Origin: Bifidobacterium oedipodis
GTDB lineage: Bacteria > Actinomycetota > Actinomycetes > Actinomycetales > Bifidobacteriaceae
DNA: 64,000 nucleotides
NCBI RefSeq assembly: GCF_012932425.1
Contig: NZ_JAAIII010000002.1
Location: 248,001-312,000, forward strand
Direction: 5' to 3'
Part shown: positions 38,093 to 47,191 of the stretch, in pieces
Layout of the letters: each line of letters starts with the position of its first letter
Position numbering within the stretch: position 1 is the stretch's first letter
Notes under the pieces: model-generated
Database searches by the model: none
Told to the model about the DNA's origin: nothing
The model's input: only the letters and a program-made list of their open reading frames with translations
Translations under genes and position numbers: made by a program

Positions 38093-38962
38093 TTACGCTT
38101 CAGTGACGTCCAGGCCATGGCCATCGCGCAGGAACTTGCCACGATCTCCCGTCAGAGACGGGAAGGAGCTCAAAAGCTTCTGCGTGTATGGATGCTGTGC
38201 ATGGTGGAAAATGTTGGCGGAAGTGTCATGTTCGACAATGACGCCATCCTTCATCACGGTGATGGTGTCGGTGATTTCCAGCAACATCGGCAAATCATGG
38301 GTGATGAAAATGACCGAGAAGCCACGATCGCGCTGCAATTCGGCAATTTGCTGAATGATTTCACGCTGCACCACCACATCAAGTGCGGTGGTGGGCTCAT
38401 CCATGATGATCAATTGGGGTTCCAAGGCAAGAGCCATGGCAATCATCACGCGCTGACGCATGCCACCGGACAGTTCGAAGGGATAGGCGGACAAACGGTT
38501 CGGATCCACATGCACGATTTCCAGCAAGTGCGCAGCGCGTTCCATGCGTTCCGCTTTCTTCATGCCGGGGCAGTGGGTTTTGTACACGTCTCCAAGCTGC
38601 TTTCCGATTTTGGTAACTGGGCTCAGGGAGTTCATTGCTCCCTGGAACACCATTGAGCATTTGTCCCAGCGGAAATCGCGCAAGGCTTTTCCTTCAAGGG
38701 CCCGGATGTCGATATCCTCACCGGACTTGTCATGGAAAATCACTTCGCCGGACTGCACCTTGCCAGGAGCTTTCAGCAATTGGGTGATGCTGTAGGCGAG
38801 CGTGGATTTACCGCAGCCGGACTCGCCAGCCAAACCCATCATTTCTCCGCGACGCAGGTCGAAGCTGGCGTGCTGCACGGCATGCACAGGCTTGGCGGTG
38901 TCGTAGACTACGTCCACGTCGCGCACCGTGAGCAGCACATCATTGGGATCGAAGTTGGCCAT
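38093..38962 (-). CDS. Opp-type ABC transporter ATPase (OppD-like)
   Basis: 289-residue ATP-binding subunit: Walker A GESGCGKST, Q-loop VFQGAMNSLSPVTK, signature LSGGMRQRVMIAMALA, Walker B LIIMDEPTTALDVV, H-loop FITHDLPMLLE. The ISDTITVMKDGVIVE-type end resembles DppD/OppD but is short. It partners with the ATPase encoded next to it, below the two permeases. Nine bp separate it from the OppC-like gene. Confidence 0.92.
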   Translation of the reverse strand: MANFDPNDVLLTVRDVDVVYDTAKPVHAVQHASFDLRRGEMMGLAGESGCGKSTLAYSITQLLKAPGKVQSGEVIFHDKSGEDIDIRALEGKALRDFRWDKCSMVFQGAMNSLSPVTKIGKQLGDVYKTHCPGMKKAERMERAAHLLEIVHVDPNRLSAYPFELSGGMRQRVMIAMALALEPQLIIMDEPTTALDVVVQREIIQQIAELQRDRGFSVIFITHDLPMLLEITDTITVMKDGVIVEHDTSANIFHHAQHPYTQKLLSSFPSLTGDRGKFLRDGHGLDVTEA

Positions 38963-38971
38963 GATGATGTC

Positions 38972-39937
38972 TCACTTTCCGTTTCGTGCGGCGCGCTTGG
39001 CTTTGCGCGCAGCTTCCTTGATGTCCTTCTCGGCCTTGCGCATGTCACGCAGACGGGGGTTGATAACCTCATCAATCGAGAAGTTGATGAACGACAGACC
39101 GGCACCGAGCAGAGCGATCATAAGTCCCGGAGGCAGGAACCACCACCAAGCGCCAGCGTTCAGAGCGGAACCATTCTGAGCGTAGAAAAGCATGGTTCCC
39201 AGCGAATACTGGTTGGATGAGCCCAGACCGATGAAGGAGAGGGAGGACTCGCCGAGGATGGCACCGACCACACCGAACGTGAACTGAGAAGCCATAACCG
39301 GGAGCAAATTCGGCAGAATTTCTACGCAAATCACTCGCCAAGGGCGTTCACCTGCGATTTTGGCGGCGAGCACATAATCTCGTCCTCGCATGGAAAGGGT
39401 TTGAGCTCTCAGCACTCGCGCACCACCAGCCCATGCAGTGACCGACAACACTGCGATAAGCATCGCAGTACCTTTTTGCGGAATCATTGCAGCAATGACA
39501 ATGGTCAGCGGCAGGCCGGGAATAACGAGCATGACGTTGGTGATCAGAGAGAAGAGTTCATCAACCCATCCACCGATATAGGTGCCGAGCACGCCGAAGA
39601 AGGTGGATAGGATAATGGCGATCACGCCCACGGACAAGCCAATAATCAGTGATCCTCGGGTGGAATAGCCGAGTTGGGCGAGCACGTCCTGACCTGATTT
39701 GGTGGTACCAAGTAGGTGTTCACCGGAGGGCGCGGACAGACCAATATTGCTGATGGCGTTGGGATCCTGCGTGAACATTGGCAGGAAAATGGCAATCAGA
39801 GCCACCAGACCGAGAATGGACAGACCAGCGGTAAGTCGGGCAGAACGCTGGGGCAGCATTCGCTTAATGGCATCAAATTTGCTGCGCTTAGGCGACTTGC
39901 TGGATTTCGTGGCAATAGTTGCGGTTGCATTCGTCAT
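38972..39937 (-). CDS. Opp-type ABC transporter permease (OppC-like)
   Basis: 321-residue permease of the peptide/oligosaccharide family 5 importers. A cytoplasmic N-tail rich in Ser/Lys is followed by one helix (LTAGLSILGLVALIAIFLPM), then the loop GEHLLGTTKSGQDVLAQLGYSTR, typical of OppC, and five more helices with the EAA-like motif VLAAKIAGERPWRVICVEILP. ATG at 39937 is preceded by GAGGT at seven bases; an earlier in-frame extension is not protein-like. Permeases of this class carry oligosaccharides in several xylan and cellobiose systems. Confidence 0.92.
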   Translation of the reverse strand: MTNATATIATKSSKSPKRSKFDAIKRMLPQRSARLTAGLSILGLVALIAIFLPMFTQDPNAISNIGLSAPSGEHLLGTTKSGQDVLAQLGYSTRGSLIIGLSVGVIAIILSTFFGVLGTYIGGWVDELFSLITNVMLVIPGLPLTIVIAAMIPQKGTAMLIAVLSVTAWAGGARVLRAQTLSMRGRDYVLAAKIAGERPWRVICVEILPNLLPVMASQFTFGVVGAILGESSLSFIGLGSSNQYSLGTMLFYAQNGSALNAGAWWWFLPPGLMIALLGAGLSFINFSIDEVINPRLRDMRKAEKDIKEAARKAKRAARNGK

Positions 39938-39947
39938 GATGGATACC

Positions 39948-40940
39948 TCAGTCCTGCACTCGGGTGCGCGGGTCGACGATGCCGTAGAGCAAATCGACGA
40001 TGAAGTTGACCACAAGCACGGTGATTGTGATGATGAGGAACAAACCTTGCAGCAGTGCATAATCGTTGCCCTGCACCGCCTGCAGCATCATCTGACCGAT
40101 ACCCGGATAGGAGAACACCTGTTCGGTGAGCAGCGAACCGCCAACGACGTGACCAAGTGCGGTACCGAAACCGGAGAACGACGGCAGGATGGCGTTGCGA
40201 GCGGCATAGCCATACTTGATGCGGCGAGGCGACAGGCCCTTAGCTTCGGCGACGGTGATATAGTCCTCGCCCAAGGTGGAGACCATCATGTTGCGCATGC
40301 CGATGACACCGGCACCGAGCGAGCTGCACAGGATGGCAAGTGCCGGCAGACAGGCATAGTACAGTGCGGAAGAAATGAATTCCCAGCTGAAGCCAATGGT
40401 AGCCTGACGATAGTTATAGCCGCCCGACAGAGGGAAAATTCCCAAGGTTTTAGCGAACAGCCAGATGAAGATAAGCGCCAACCAGAAGTAGGGAACGGAC
40501 TGAAATACAGTGGCCGTAGGCGAGACGATGTTGTCGAAGCGCTTGCCATGACGCCATCCGGCAGCAATGCCGAGAAGCTGCTGAATGATAAAGGAGATAA
40601 CAGTGGTGCATCCCACCAACGCAACGGTCCAAGGCAATGCGGTAGCGATGCATTCGGTGACCTGAGTCGGGAAATAGGTAACCGATACACCCCAATTGCC
40701 GGTAAAGATATTCTTAATGTATTCGAAATACTGTTCGATGAGTGGAGCATCGCTGCTGCCGAGCATTGACTGGATCGCTTCCCTCGTCTCCGGCGCAATG
40801 GAACCGCCCTTTGACGCAAGGCGGTCGATCAGGGAGTCGACCGGATTGCCGGGCATCATACGCGGAATCGCGAAGTTAATCGTGATGGCGAAGAAGAAGG
40901 CGACCAGATAGAACGCGATTTTGCGAAGATAGAATTTCAT
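39948..40940 (-). CDS. Opp-type ABC transporter permease (OppB-like)
   Basis: 330-residue permease with the DppB/OppB layout: helix near the N-terminus, MMPGNPVDSLIDRL, five further helices, and the EAA-type loop DYITVAEAKGLSPRRIKYGYAARNAILP. The end DLLYGIVDPRTRVQD is family-typical. AGAGGATACGACCC precedes ATG at 40940. Upstream is the binding-protein gene, with a hairpin between; downstream genes follow after 10 bp. Confidence 0.93.
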   Translation of the reverse strand: MKFYLRKIAFYLVAFFFAITINFAIPRMMPGNPVDSLIDRLASKGGSIAPETREAIQSMLGSSDAPLIEQYFEYIKNIFTGNWGVSVTYFPTQVTECIATALPWTVALVGCTTVISFIIQQLLGIAAGWRHGKRFDNIVSPTATVFQSVPYFWLALIFIWLFAKTLGIFPLSGGYNYRQATIGFSWEFISSALYYACLPALAILCSSLGAGVIGMRNMMVSTLGEDYITVAEAKGLSPRRIKYGYAARNAILPSFSGFGTALGHVVGGSLLTEQVFSYPGIGQMMLQAVQGNDYALLQGLFLIITITVLVVNFIVDLLYGIVDPRTRVQD

Positions 40941-40973
40941 GGGTCGTATCCTCTGGTACTAATTGGTTGACGA

Positions 40974-41008
40974 GGCCGGAGCAAGCGGTGAACCCATTTG
41001 CTCCGGCC
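40974..41008 (-). other. hairpin between binding protein and permease genes of the Opp-type operon
   Basis: Perfect 11-bp stem GGCCGGAGCAA / TTGCTCCGGCC with a 13-base loop, placed just after the binding-protein stop codon and before the permease gene. Same position as the hairpin at 3008-3051 in the other ABC operon. No T-run. Confidence 0.65.
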
Positions 41009-41036
41009 GTTGGTTATATGGCCGGAATTGGCCGAA

Positions 41037-42710
41037 TCACTTTACTTTGAGGTTCTTAATCACCACTGCATAGTCGGGGCTGGCCCACGGCTGCGGATTG
41101 GCGTACAGATTGTCCTCAGTCGGGAAGTTGTCGAACTTATCAGACCAGAACTCCGTCAAACCGCTCTGACGCAGCAGCGGAATATACGGCATATCCTCGA
41201 AGACGTTCTCTTGGATAGTGGTATAGGCCTTCTGCTTCTCATCTTCGTCAGTAGTCGAGTTGATGGTCTTCAGGGCCTCATTGACTTCTTCGTTGTTGTA
41301 GCGGGCATAGCCAGGATAGGCGGTTTCACCCTTGGGCGCAGTCTTTTCGCCGTTGAACCACTGGTTGTAGAAACCGTAGGCCTCGGTGGCGTTCGGCATC
41401 CACAGACCATAAATCGTCAGATCATAGTCGCCCTTGCGCAGGCCTTGTCCCCATTCGTTAGAGGAGACCTGCTTGGTGATGAATTCGATGCCGATTTCCT
41501 TGAGTTGCTGGTTCATAATGTCGATGGCATTGATCCAATCGGATGTACCGTTGGTCACTGCGACCTCAAAACTCAGCCTCTGGCCGTCCTTCTCATAGAT
41601 GCCGTCGGAGCCCTTGGTATAGCCAGCGTCCTCAAGCACCTTGATCGCCTCGTCCTGACGGGCGCTCATCGGAACCGGACCGTCGGAAACGCTTTCATCG
41701 AAGTATTCCTGATACTGCTGGGTCGGGTAAAGGGAGCCATTGATCTCGGTATAAGAATCGTTGAAGGCCAATTTATTGAGCTGTTCGCGATCGATGCCGT
41801 AATAGATAGCCTTGCGCACGGCCTTGTCGGTAATCGGACCGGTGCAGCCCAGATCGGCATTCGAACAAGTGATCAGGGAGACCTGGCTGGACGGCAGGTT
41901 GACAGTCGAGATGTCCTTGCCTGCCAGCACGGAATCGGCATTGACAATGTTCAGAGCAGCCCAATCAAGTTCGCCGGCCAGCAAGGCATCCTGCTTGGAC
42001 TGATCGGAGGAGTAGACTACAAAACGCACACCGTCGACCTCTGGTGCACCGCCATAATACTTGGCGTTGGTCTTCAGGGTGTAGGCCATCGAGTCAAAGT
42101 TTCCGCCCTCAGTGGTCAGAATGCCGTAGGTCACGGCATTTTCATTGGTATCAGTGACCGGATCGGACTTTTTCTCCCAGTCATGCTTGGGTACGATATA
42201 GACGCCGGTCAGGAACGTCAGGCCGTTGGCGGCCTGCGGCTCATCAAAAGTGAGCTTGACTTCAGTATCGGAAACCTTCTCGGCGGAACCATGGAAGCCA
42301 ACGGTATTCAGTGCATCGTTCTCAGTAAGCAGGGTAAAGGTGTATACCACGTCATCGGCGGTCACCCTCTCTCCGTCAGACCAAGTTACGTCATCGCGCA
42401 GCTTAACGTTGACGGACATACCATCTTCAGCCATGGTGTATTCGGTGCCCAGCTGGGGTTCAAGTCCTTTGGTGCCGTAGCTGTTGGTGTAGAACAGCGC
42501 TTCGTACAAACCACCCATGGTGCCAGTGACAGACAGCGAGGAGAAGGGGTTGTAATTCACCGTTACAGCAGTAGTGGCGTTGGCGGTGGTGTTGATGATA
42601 ACGTCTTGAGCGGCACCGTTATTGGAGTTACCTCCGCAAGCGGCAAGCGGAGCACATAAAGCGGCGACGGCGCAAGCAGCCGCCAACATCTTCATTCCGC
42701 GTTTTGTCAT
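41037..42710 (-). CDS. Opp-type solute-binding lipoprotein (family 5)
   Basis: 557-residue extracellular binding protein. Signal peptide with lipobox LAAC (mature Cys about residue 24, then GGNSNNG). Family 5 motifs: GLEPQLGTEYTMAEDGMSVNVKLRDDVTWSDGE, VTADDVVYTFTLL, AVRKAIYYGIDREQLNKLAFN and LYPTQQYQEYF. Proteins of this family bind peptides, nickel or oligosaccharides; placement beside xylan hydrolases points to xylo-oligosaccharides. ATG at 42710 follows GGAGACATC. First gene of the importer operon, with a long AT-rich promoter region behind it. Confidence 0.93.
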   Translation of the reverse strand: MTKRGMKMLAAACAVAALCAPLAACGGNSNNGAAQDVIINTTANATTAVTVNYNPFSSLSVTGTMGGLYEALFYTNSYGTKGLEPQLGTEYTMAEDGMSVNVKLRDDVTWSDGERVTADDVVYTFTLLTENDALNTVGFHGSAEKVSDTEVKLTFDEPQAANGLTFLTGVYIVPKHDWEKKSDPVTDTNENAVTYGILTTEGGNFDSMAYTLKTNAKYYGGAPEVDGVRFVVYSSDQSKQDALLAGELDWAALNIVNADSVLAGKDISTVNLPSSQVSLITCSNADLGCTGPITDKAVRKAIYYGIDREQLNKLAFNDSYTEINGSLYPTQQYQEYFDESVSDGPVPMSARQDEAIKVLEDAGYTKGSDGIYEKDGQRLSFEVAVTNGTSDWINAIDIMNQQLKEIGIEFITKQVSSNEWGQGLRKGDYDLTIYGLWMPNATEAYGFYNQWFNGEKTAPKGETAYPGYARYNNEEVNEALKTINSTTDEDEKQKAYTTIQENVFEDMPYIPLLRQSGLTEFWSDKFDNFPTEDNLYANPQPWASPDYAVVIKNLKVK

Positions 42711-42948
42711 GATGTCTCCATTCGACTTTGAACTCTTCCTTGTACGCCAGCCCTGGCGCTCCAACGAAATTCGAAACAGCTTTTCGTTGATAACTAAAGT
42801 TTCGCACCATTTATATACTTTGTCAAATCATCTCACAAAATATTTTTTCGGCGTGTCACATCTTCATCAGATAGAAAACACTGAAAAATAAGCCATTCTG
42901 AGATTTAGACACACAGATCAGCCTGACAAATACTCTAAAAATATCACA
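42711..42948 (-). promoter_or_regulatory. promoter/operator region of the Opp-type importer
   Basis: AT-rich stretch of about 240 bp without a gene. It holds an inverted repeat CAACGAAA (42762-42769) / TTTCGTTG (42782-42789) with a 12-base gap; the same octamer occurs in the GH67/LacI intergenic region (47140-47147). These are candidate sites for the LacI regulator of the island; the spacing is wide for a single LacI dimer, so this is tentative. Confidence 0.45.
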
Positions 42949-43000
42949 AGAGCCCATCAATCATTAGCGAAAAAATTTTCGTTTAATGTTGATGAGCCCT
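42949..43000 (-). terminator. terminator of the GH67-esterase unit
   Basis: Imperfect 52-base inverted repeat around the centre AAAAAATTTT. Arms AGAGCCCATCAA and TTGATGAGCCCT pair with two mismatches. On the minus strand it is followed by TTGTGATATTTTT. It lies 32 bp after the esterase stop codon. Confidence 0.65.
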
Positions 43001-43031
43001 TATGTAATAAGAAGAGAAAACTCCAAGTACG

Positions 43032-44930
43032 CTATTGAATAAGCAGCTCGAATGGCGTAGCAGGAAGCCCCTGATCATTCCATAGCGTTAGATCCGGAGC
43101 GTTCGACCAACCATAGCGAATCACCGTTCCACGTCGCAGTGCAATATCTTGATCTAATGGAATACACACATGCGCATAATCACGTACCGTATCGGCCACA
43201 GCCGTGGCATGGTATGCCGTACCACCGGGTTCCAGAATGTCGAATTCCACATCACCTGATGCCTGCAAACCACCTGCGACATGCACAAAATCGACGATAA
43301 CGGCATTATGCGTGCGTACGGCGCGAACCGGCAACGGTCCCATGGATTCACAGGCCTCGCCATAGGCCACACTCCGAGCCGCAAGAGCAAAACGCTCCCC
43401 CACACTGCGTTTATCCAATGGATGCAGGTCGTTATTCTCTCCGAAACCGATGGTTACAATCATCGCTGTATGCCGCAGTGCCAGCACCTTACGCTGCTCA
43501 TCGCGAAGACGAGGCCAATCGCAATCAGGTTCAAGCGTGTAGTTAGGCAGCTGAGCGAACAGGAACGGCAAATCCGCACGTTCAAATACTTCCCTCCACT
43601 CCTGAATCAGAGCCGCAAGCATACGTGCATATCCTGGTGCCGCATGCGCGTTCGATTCGCCCTGATACCACAGGACACCGGTTACCGACAAGCCGGTCAA
43701 TGGCATAATCATTGCGTTGAAATCGCCGACAGCCATATGCGAGAAGAACTCCTGCTCACGGCGATCCGGCATTGTGCAGCCGCGCATGACATGCCACGCC
43801 CCCAGTGAATCCAGATCGAACTGCCGTCCCTCAGTATCAATCAGCACATGACGCTTATTTTCGGTCAATTGTCCTTGCCCTGAAAAACTGAGCAGACGAA
43901 TCGCCAACGTACATTCTTCCGGCAGACATTCGATGTCGTAATTTCTTGGCGGATAGCGGTAGCCAGTCTGTCCAATCAATTGACCATCAAGATAACATTC
44001 GTCCGCATCCACCATGGTGCCAAGACGAAGCTGAGCCGGTTTGCCAACAAATTCATCCGGCACACGAATCCGTTTGCGTATCCAGATTGCCCCAGAGGCT
44101 CGTAACTCCGGCCTTCGCGACTCATTAAGCGACATTGTGGGCCAATCAGCATCGTTGAAGTCAGCGGACTGCCAATGTTCCCGCAATCCCAAATCGGCTT
44201 CATCCAGATCGGCCATGTATTGACGCTCATAGTCGGCATAACGCTGTTGTTCACGCTGCACATAGCCCGGTTGCACCAAGCGATCGAAATCCTTGGGAAG
44301 GCAGCCTATGGATTCCAAGTTGTTGCGACTCATCCACGCTTCGATATGGGTGCCTCCGATGGCGGTGGCAATCAAACCAATGGGCACGCCTATATCTTGC
44401 CGAAGTTGCTTTGCAAAGAAATAGCCAACTGCGGACATGCCGCTGATGTCGTCACGCCCTACTTGGATCCACGTTCCGCCAGGCAAATCCCGATGAGGTT
44501 GCACGAAATCAAAAGTCTGGGGCACAGCAAACAGACGAATATTCGTGTCATTGGCCGATTCGATTTCCCCGGGAAACATGGTGGCCACGCGCCCCATCCA
44601 CAGTTCCATGTTCGATTGACCGGCCAACACCCATACGTCACCAAACATCACGTCAAGAGCAACCACACGCTCGTCGTTCGCGGTTGTCGCCTCCAGCACG
44701 AAAGGACCACCGGCCTGATGCGCCTGCAGCACCGCCTGCCAATGCCCTTGTTCATCGGCAACAGCCGTTGCTTCAATGTCATCTATCGACACATGTACGG
44801 ATTCGCCTGCTGCACAGATACCCCATACTTTTGCGGGGCGGTTTCGCTGCAATACCATACCGTCAGTAAACAATGGCGATAGTTCAAGATGATATGTCTT
44901 CGCAGCGCACTCATTCATATCGGTGTTCAT
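43032..44930 (-). CDS. SGNH-type acetyl esterase (sialate O-acetylesterase family)
   Basis: 632-residue hydrolase. N-terminal Ig-like segment (LSPLFTDGMVLQRNRPAKVWG), catalytic Ser in LAGQSNMELWMGRV (about residue 105), then VPIGLIATAIGGTHIEAWMSR, an inserted beta-sandwich (about residues 230-370, as in sugar-binding modules), and ITGVLWYQGESNAH-like conserved motif VTGVLWYQGESNAH. No signal peptide. In a xylan island it most likely removes acetyl groups from xylo-oligosaccharides inside the cell, though sialate esterase is the family name. ATG at 44930 follows AGGA by eight bases. Directly downstream of GH67 with a 57-bp gap. Confidence 0.88.
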   Translation of the reverse strand: MNTDMNECAAKTYHLELSPLFTDGMVLQRNRPAKVWGICAAGESVHVSIDDIEATAVADEQGHWQAVLQAHQAGGPFVLEATTANDERVVALDVMFGDVWVLAGQSNMELWMGRVATMFPGEIESANDTNIRLFAVPQTFDFVQPHRDLPGGTWIQVGRDDISGMSAVGYFFAKQLRQDIGVPIGLIATAIGGTHIEAWMSRNNLESIGCLPKDFDRLVQPGYVQREQQRYADYERQYMADLDEADLGLREHWQSADFNDADWPTMSLNESRRPELRASGAIWIRKRIRVPDEFVGKPAQLRLGTMVDADECYLDGQLIGQTGYRYPPRNYDIECLPEECTLAIRLLSFSGQGQLTENKRHVLIDTEGRQFDLDSLGAWHVMRGCTMPDRREQEFFSHMAVGDFNAMIMPLTGLSVTGVLWYQGESNAHAAPGYARMLAALIQEWREVFERADLPFLFAQLPNYTLEPDCDWPRLRDEQRKVLALRHTAMIVTIGFGENNDLHPLDKRSVGERFALAARSVAYGEACESMGPLPVRAVRTHNAVIVDFVHVAGGLQASGDVEFDILEPGGTAYHATAVADTVRDYAHVCIPLDQDIALRRGTVIRYGWSNAPDLTLWNDQGLPATPFELLIQ

Positions 44931-44987
44931 CGTATATTTCCTGTCAAGTCGTCGGTTGTGCTAGTGCTAATGAATGTTCACCCTTGA

Positions 44988-47030
44988 TCATGGATAGATG
45001 GTTCGTCCATGTTCATCCGGGACCTTGGTCATGCGGTAGAAGAAGGTGTTCACCTGATCACGCCAGGCCACCGCATTATCCAACTGCTGTGCAAGTCGTT
45101 GGGCAACATTGTCGAACACCGCCTCTGGCACTTGTCCGCGTACGTTCTCCCAAGACTTGATATAGCCTTGCACCGCTTCGGGACCAGCAAAATGCGTGTC
45201 ATATATGTGTTGCAGCACGGTTTTGCCACTGTGCAGGCGATGCTCATACCCGACATGGTGGAAGAACAGCAGCAGTTCGTCCGGTGTGGAATTCACGTCC
45301 TCATAGATTGCCGCTTGACGAGGAGGATATTGCGCGACATAGCCTGAACCCGTGGCCTGTGTGCGATCCACGCCCACACCGTCACGATCGGCAAAATGGT
45401 AGGTGCCCCATCGGTCGTACTCGTATCCGTTAACCGACGGGCCGTAATGCACGCCGGGAGTGACCATGAACCCAACACCAAGTGGTGCCGTATATCCTTC
45501 GTACACGGCATTCGAGGTGAGCAGTATGTTTCGGATAATGCCAATGGTTTTCTCTGACGCATCGGGGAAGGTCTGCGCTAACCATTCATTCGCTATGGTT
45601 TCGGCATTCAACGTGTTATCCCAGCACATGCGACCGAAACCATAAAGGTTGGCCTGCGCCAAAGCATTGCCTGTCCAATTGTCATCCATACCGACATTAG
45701 AAACGGCTGCGAACCCGGTATGGCAGGTATTCGGGCCGCGATGAGCAATAATCGACTTCACTTGTGACGAAGCATCGTCATTATCGGTGGATGCACCATC
45801 GATCATGGTATCCGTATCGATCATGGTCAGCCACTGAGGCAGTACATAGTTCACATCAATCTGATGACCAAGGTATTCGGCGGTAATCTCGAATTCCATA
45901 ATGATATTCGTGTGCTTCATACCGCCGATCAGCGGATTAAGCGGCTCACGGGTCTGAAAATCCATTGGCCCAAATTTGACCTGCAAAGCCACGTTGTCAG
46001 CAAATAGGCCATCTAGCTCCTTGAAGTTATTCCAAGCGGCTTTGGCGCGATCAGTGGAGCGATCACGCCAATCCTGTTGAGAGTTGTATACAAAGGCACG
46101 CCAGATGACAATGCCTCCGTGGGGTGCCAGCGCCTCGCCCAGCATATTCGCACCATCCGCATGAGTGCGTCCATACTGCATCGGGCCGGGCTCTCCCTCC
46201 GAGTCCGCTTTAACAACGAATCCACCAAACGCTGGAATCTGACGATAAATCGCGTCCGCAGTCTGCGCCCACCATGCGCGCACTTGCTGATTGCAGGGGT
46301 CACTGGTGCTCAGACCTCCCAAGCGTTTTGGACTGGCAAAGTTGATAGCCAGAAAAGTGCGAATGCCAAAACTGTCGAACAAATCGGCAATATGAGTCAC
46401 CTTGGAAAGGAATGGTTCAACGATCAGACGCGTTGCATCGCCTCGCACATTCACATTATTCAGGCACACAGCATTAATGCCTATGGACGCCATCAATCGT
46501 GCATATGATTCCAGCCGTGCAAAGTCGCCACGGAATGGATTCGTGGTATCTCGTTCAGGGAACGCTCGGAAATCGCTGTGATCATTGCTATCCATTCGCC
46601 CAAAGAAAATGGACTCTCCGGCATATCCGCGTTCAATCGAACCATCAATCTGATCCCAGTGGTCAATCATGCGTATCTGCTGATCGGGTTCGGCAACACA
46701 TTCACAAACCGTACCAGTCATAACCGCACGTACATATGCATAGAATCCGTATAGCAAACCGGTTCCGTCACACGCATCAATGGCTTTGCGCCCATTAGAT
46801 ATGTCATGAATACGATATCCCTGCGGCGAAGTCACCCCTGGCACTGTCTGCAGCACACGCAACAACACAGTGGCCTCATCAGCATTCCCCGTCAATGGCT
46901 GACGCAGGAATTCCACGATTTCGCGTCGCACACGAATGGTGCGCGCATCCTCGTCTCCTTCCAGATACCACACCGTTTCACCAAGAGCGGCACGAATCGA
47001 ATCAGCCTTCAGCCACATTGCATCGGCCAT
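44988..47030 (-). CDS. GH67 alpha-glucuronidase
   Basis: 680-residue enzyme that cuts (4-O-methyl)glucuronic acid from the non-reducing terminal xylose of aldouronic acids. Family motifs: ARLMASIGINAVCLNNVNV, GGFVVKADSEGEPGPMQYGR with the acid Glu, LQVKFGPMDFQTREPLNP and IIMEFEITAEYLGHQIDV with the two inverting carboxylates. N-terminal beta domain and C-terminal helical domain as usual. No signal peptide. Divergent from the LacI regulator at 47192 and followed by the esterase gene. The presence of GH67 with GH115 covers both terminal and internal glucuronyl groups. Confidence 0.94.
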   Translation of the reverse strand: MADAMWLKADSIRAALGETVWYLEGDEDARTIRVRREIVEFLRQPLTGNADEATVLLRVLQTVPGVTSPQGYRIHDISNGRKAIDACDGTGLLYGFYAYVRAVMTGTVCECVAEPDQQIRMIDHWDQIDGSIERGYAGESIFFGRMDSNDHSDFRAFPERDTTNPFRGDFARLESYARLMASIGINAVCLNNVNVRGDATRLIVEPFLSKVTHIADLFDSFGIRTFLAINFASPKRLGGLSTSDPCNQQVRAWWAQTADAIYRQIPAFGGFVVKADSEGEPGPMQYGRTHADGANMLGEALAPHGGIVIWRAFVYNSQQDWRDRSTDRAKAAWNNFKELDGLFADNVALQVKFGPMDFQTREPLNPLIGGMKHTNIIMEFEITAEYLGHQIDVNYVLPQWLTMIDTDTMIDGASTDNDDASSQVKSIIAHRGPNTCHTGFAAVSNVGMDDNWTGNALAQANLYGFGRMCWDNTLNAETIANEWLAQTFPDASEKTIGIIRNILLTSNAVYEGYTAPLGVGFMVTPGVHYGPSVNGYEYDRWGTYHFADRDGVGVDRTQATGSGYVAQYPPRQAAIYEDVNSTPDELLLFFHHVGYEHRLHSGKTVLQHIYDTHFAGPEAVQGYIKSWENVRGQVPEAVFDNVAQRLAQQLDNAVAWRDQVNTFFYRMTKVPDEHGRTIYP

Positions 47031-47044
47031 GTTATTCTCCCATG

Positions 47045-47190
47045 ATCGAATAATACGAAATTTTTGTTCATCCTACCCCAATCTGGGTAGATAATCAAAT
47101 GGACTTACTATTAGTTTTTTCTCAGTATCCCAACTAAAACAACGAAACACGCGCAACACCTATCAACAAACATGTACTAAACTTTTTTCG
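47045..47190. promoter_or_regulatory. divergent promoter region between GH67 and LacI
   Basis: 146 bp, strongly AT-rich. It has CAACTAAAA followed by CAACGAAAC (47131-47148), a 9-base step direct repeat, and ACGAAATTTTTGTTC near 47054. The octamer CAACGAAA is shared with the Opp-type importer promoter. Likely site of autoregulation by the LacI protein. Confidence 0.4.
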
Positions 47191-47191
47191 T

